A stretch of DNA of 7,909 nucleotides from Planctomycetota bacterium (lineage in GTDB: Bacteria; Planctomycetota; Brocadiia; JAJRTI01), in contig JAJRTI010000047.1 in NCBI GenBank assembly GCA_024278415.1, positions 1 through 7,909 on the forward strand, written 5' to 3'. The position numbers were made by a program, and so were the translations under genes. The notes beneath the pieces were generated by a model. The model worked only from the letters and a program-made list of their open reading frames with translations. It was not told where the DNA came from and made no database searches. Positions 6,081 to 7,909 of this stretch are shown in pieces. How positions within the stretch are numbered: the first letter of the stretch is position 1; every line of letters begins with the position of its first letter.

Positions 6081-7909
6081 ATGATCCAATACTCTCCCAT
6101 GCTGTCGTGCGCGCTTTTGGCCGTCGCGGCTTGCGTCCAAGCTTCCGCGGCCGAGGTCGCCGTGCCGGTGCCCAACGCGTCGTTCGAGGATGGGGCATTC
6201 GGAGCCGCGCCGGCCGGGTGGAAGCCCTATGGCGGCCGCAGCGCCGCGCTCAAGATCGCGGCGTCCGACCTCGCGCATGAGGGCAAACGCGGCGTGCTCA
6301 TCTTCGACGACGACCCGGCCCGCGAGGTGGGCATCTACACCGACATGCCGGCCAAAGGAGGCGAAGTGTACGAGGCGCGGGTCATGGCCAAGCGCGTGCC
6401 CGGCGCGTCGCCTGCCGGCGCATACCTTCAGATGCGCTTCTCCCCGGGCGGCCGCTTCTACCAGACTGCGCTCGCGCCGGACAGCAAGACGCAGTTTGGC
6501 CTGGTCAAGCTCAAGGGCGTGGCTCCGAAAGAAGCCAAGAGCGTGCGCCTCTACCTCTATACCCATGCCGGCCCCACCCCCAAGGTGATCGTGGACAGCG
6601 TGCAACTCGTGTCCGGCGTGGAGCCGCCGCCGCCCCCTCCGCCGCCCGTGCCCGAGGCCGTGCCGCCGGTGTATTCAAAGCTCAAGAACCTCTACATCAA
6701 CACACACCTCGTGGAGGCTGGCAAGCCCAACGCCAAGATCGTCGCGCCCGCGTCCGGCCAGTACGGCGCCGCGGCCCAGCGCATCCAGGCCGCAATCCGC
6801 GAGCAAACCGGCGTGTCGCTGCCCATTGTCGCCGACACCGCGCCGGCCGCGGCCGTGCCCATCAAGGGCCACCTCATCGCGCTCGGCAACCGCTCGACCA
6901 ACAAGACGATCGAGGAACTCTACAATCGTTTCTACACGCTGCTCGACTTGCGCTATCCGGGCCCCGAGGGCTACGTGGTGCGCACGCTGCACAACCCCTT
7001 CGGCCACGGCCACAACGTGGTGTTTGTGGGCGGCAGCGACGACGCGGGCGTGCGCAAGGCCGCGGACGTGTTCATCACGAAGCTTCGGGAACGCGACGCG
7101 GGCGGAGCGCATCGTGTCCCCGGAACGATCGGCCACCTCGCGGAGATTCAACTTGGCAAGGGCGTCGTCGTGCCCAAGGACGTGCGCAAGCTGCTCATCT
7201 GGGACGCGTCCAAGGGCTACCGCTCGACCGGCTACTTCGGCTGGAACAGCATCAGCAAGCACATGGCCGCGTACTACATGACCGGCCGTGAATACCACGC
7301 CCGAGAATTCCTCCGCCTCGCGTTCCCGGACAAGCAAGCGCTCAAGGAGATCTCCGAGATCGACGGCGAGCGCATCGAGAACAAGAACGACCCGCTCGCC
7401 GGCGCGTACCATTACAACTCGCACATGATGATCCTCTTCTGGGATCTCATCGAAGAGAGCCCGTTCTTCACGGACGAGCAGCGCCTGCGCGTGACGAACG
7501 CGTTTTCGAGACAACTGAACCACCGCAAGAACGAAGGCATCTACCGGCTCCGCGGCCCCTCGCGCGCGGTGGGCTCGCGGCACGGCCAATGGTCCGCGAT
7601 CTCGCTCTACACGCTCGGCCGCTACTTCCAGAAGGACTACCCGAACCCCATCTGGGCCCAGTGCGTGCGCGGCGCGGAGAACCACTTCGCCTCCCTCCAC
7701 GAATACGACTGGGTCGGCGGCGAGAGCGACAACTTGTTCTGGTACAACACCGGCATCGCGCCCGTTTTCAGCTACCTCGTGCTGTCAGGCGACCGCAAGC
7801 CGGTGGAGAATGGCGTGCTGGCCAAGCTGCTGTCCGGGCAGGAGATACTCTACGATGGCGTGCGCGGCCACTGGTCGCTGCGCAGCGCGTCCATCGGCTT
7901 CCTCCACAA
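6081..7909 (+). CDS. Secreted multi-domain carbohydrate-active protein with probable alpha/alpha toroid, 3' partial
   Basis: An open frame without stop runs to the window edge (609 codons seen). Residues 1-24 are a signal peptide with likely cleavage after ASAA. About 28-178 is a beta-sandwich of carbohydrate-binding type, opening with VPNASFEDG and PAGWKPYGG. A proline-rich linker (182-196) follows, with eight prolines in a row. About 203-345 looks like the alpha/beta accessory domain found before GH20 and GH67 catalytic domains (AAQRIQAAIREQTGVSLPIV, HLIALGNRSTN, EGYVVRT, VVFVGGSDDAGVRKAADVF). From about 370 the chain is rich in aromatic helices, as in alpha/alpha-toroid lyases and hydrolases. 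Candidate active-site residues, by analogy to Asn/His/Tyr/Arg lyases, are N446 and H448 (YNSH), R500-H501 (SRHGQW), E548 (GGESDN) and Y555. Start 6081 is chosen for its GAGG six bases upstream; ATG 6069 would add MRRA, giving the signal peptide the positive charge it otherwise lacks. Substrate unknown; the toroid assignment is inference. Confidence 0.88.
   Translation, partial: MIQYSPMLSCALLAVAACVQASAAEVAVPVPNASFEDGAFGAAPAGWKPYGGRSAALKIAASDLAHEGKRGVLIFDDDPAREVGIYTDMPAKGGEVYEARVMAKRVPGASPAGAYLQMRFSPGGRFYQTALAPDSKTQFGLVKLKGVAPKEAKSVRLYLYTHAGPTPKVIVDSVQLVSGVEPPPPPPPPVPEAVPPVYSKLKNLYINTHLVEAGKPNAKIVAPASGQYGAAAQRIQAAIREQTGVSLPIVADTAPAAAVPIKGHLIALGNRSTNKTIEELYNRFYTLLDLRYPGPEGYVVRTLHNPFGHGHNVVFVGGSDDAGVRKAADVFITKLRERDAGGAHRVPGTIGHLAEIQLGKGVVVPKDVRKLLIWDASKGYRSTGYFGWNSISKHMAAYYMTGREYHAREFLRLAFPDKQALKEISEIDGERIENKNDPLAGAYHYNSHMMILFWDLIEESPFFTDEQRLRVTNAFSRQLNHRKNEGIYRLRGPSRAVGSRHGQWSAISLYTLGRYFQKDYPNPIWAQCVRGAENHFASLHEYDWVGGESDNLFWYNTGIAPVFSYLVLSGDRKPVENGVLAKLLSGQEILYDGVRGHWSLRSASIGFLH

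Noticed and set aside
6621..6671. CCG/CCC-rich run that looked like a simple repeat
   Set aside because: It is in frame and encodes the proline-rich linker of the secreted protein, so it is explained as an interdomain spacer.
6675..7700. 341-codon open frame on the minus strand opposite the secreted enzyme
   Set aside because: The translation is a VRA/HVLA-rich shadow; the plus frame continues unbroken from a signal peptide through matching domains to the window end.

Overview
The window is GC-rich bacterial DNA, with third codon positions mostly G or C. It holds six protein-coding genes with almost no free space and no RNA gene, mobile element or CRISPR array that I can see. The lineage cannot be fixed from the sequence. 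Large secreted, multi-domain carbohydrate-active proteins (DUF2961-like with a carbohydrate-binding-type domain; a hexosaminidase-type accessory domain joined to an alpha-helical barrel), a membrane glycosyltransferase with TPRs, and a C5-pathway hemX-hemA pair would suit a PVC-type bacterium (Planctomycetes, Lentisphaerae, Verrucomicrobia) or a related uncultured phylum such as Hydrogenedentes. This is inference only.

Left block, plus strand (1-3281). The 3' part of a probable DUF2961/GH172-like protein with a carbohydrate-binding-type beta-sandwich ends at 1500. Its stop overlaps by ATGA the start of a GT39/ArnT-like integral membrane glycosyltransferase that carries a C-terminal TPR domain. 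The two look translationally coupled and probably concern surface or extracellular glycans.

Middle block, minus strand (5917 down to 3278). A compact three-gene unit reads: a small alpha-helical TPR-like protein of unknown function, a CcsA/HemX-type membrane protein, and hemA (glutamyl-tRNA reductase, first committed step of C5 tetrapyrrole synthesis). hemX and hemA overlap by 29 bases. hemA and the glycosyltransferase converge tail to tail and share the palindrome CTAG, with both stop codons inside it.

Right block, plus strand (6081 to the end). A secreted multi-domain protein runs off the window: signal peptide, N-terminal beta-sandwich, poly-proline linker, an alpha/beta domain of the kind that precedes GH20/GH67 catalytic domains, and the start of a probable alpha/alpha toroid. 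It may be a polysaccharide lyase or glycoside hydrolase of an unassigned family.

The 163-base gap 5918-6080 separates the heme unit from the secreted protein. It contains two good sigma70-like promoters facing away from each other, with their -35 hexamers one base apart, and a small hairpin that can sequester the ribosome binding site of the first heme-unit gene. No stretch longer than 300 bases lacks a gene.
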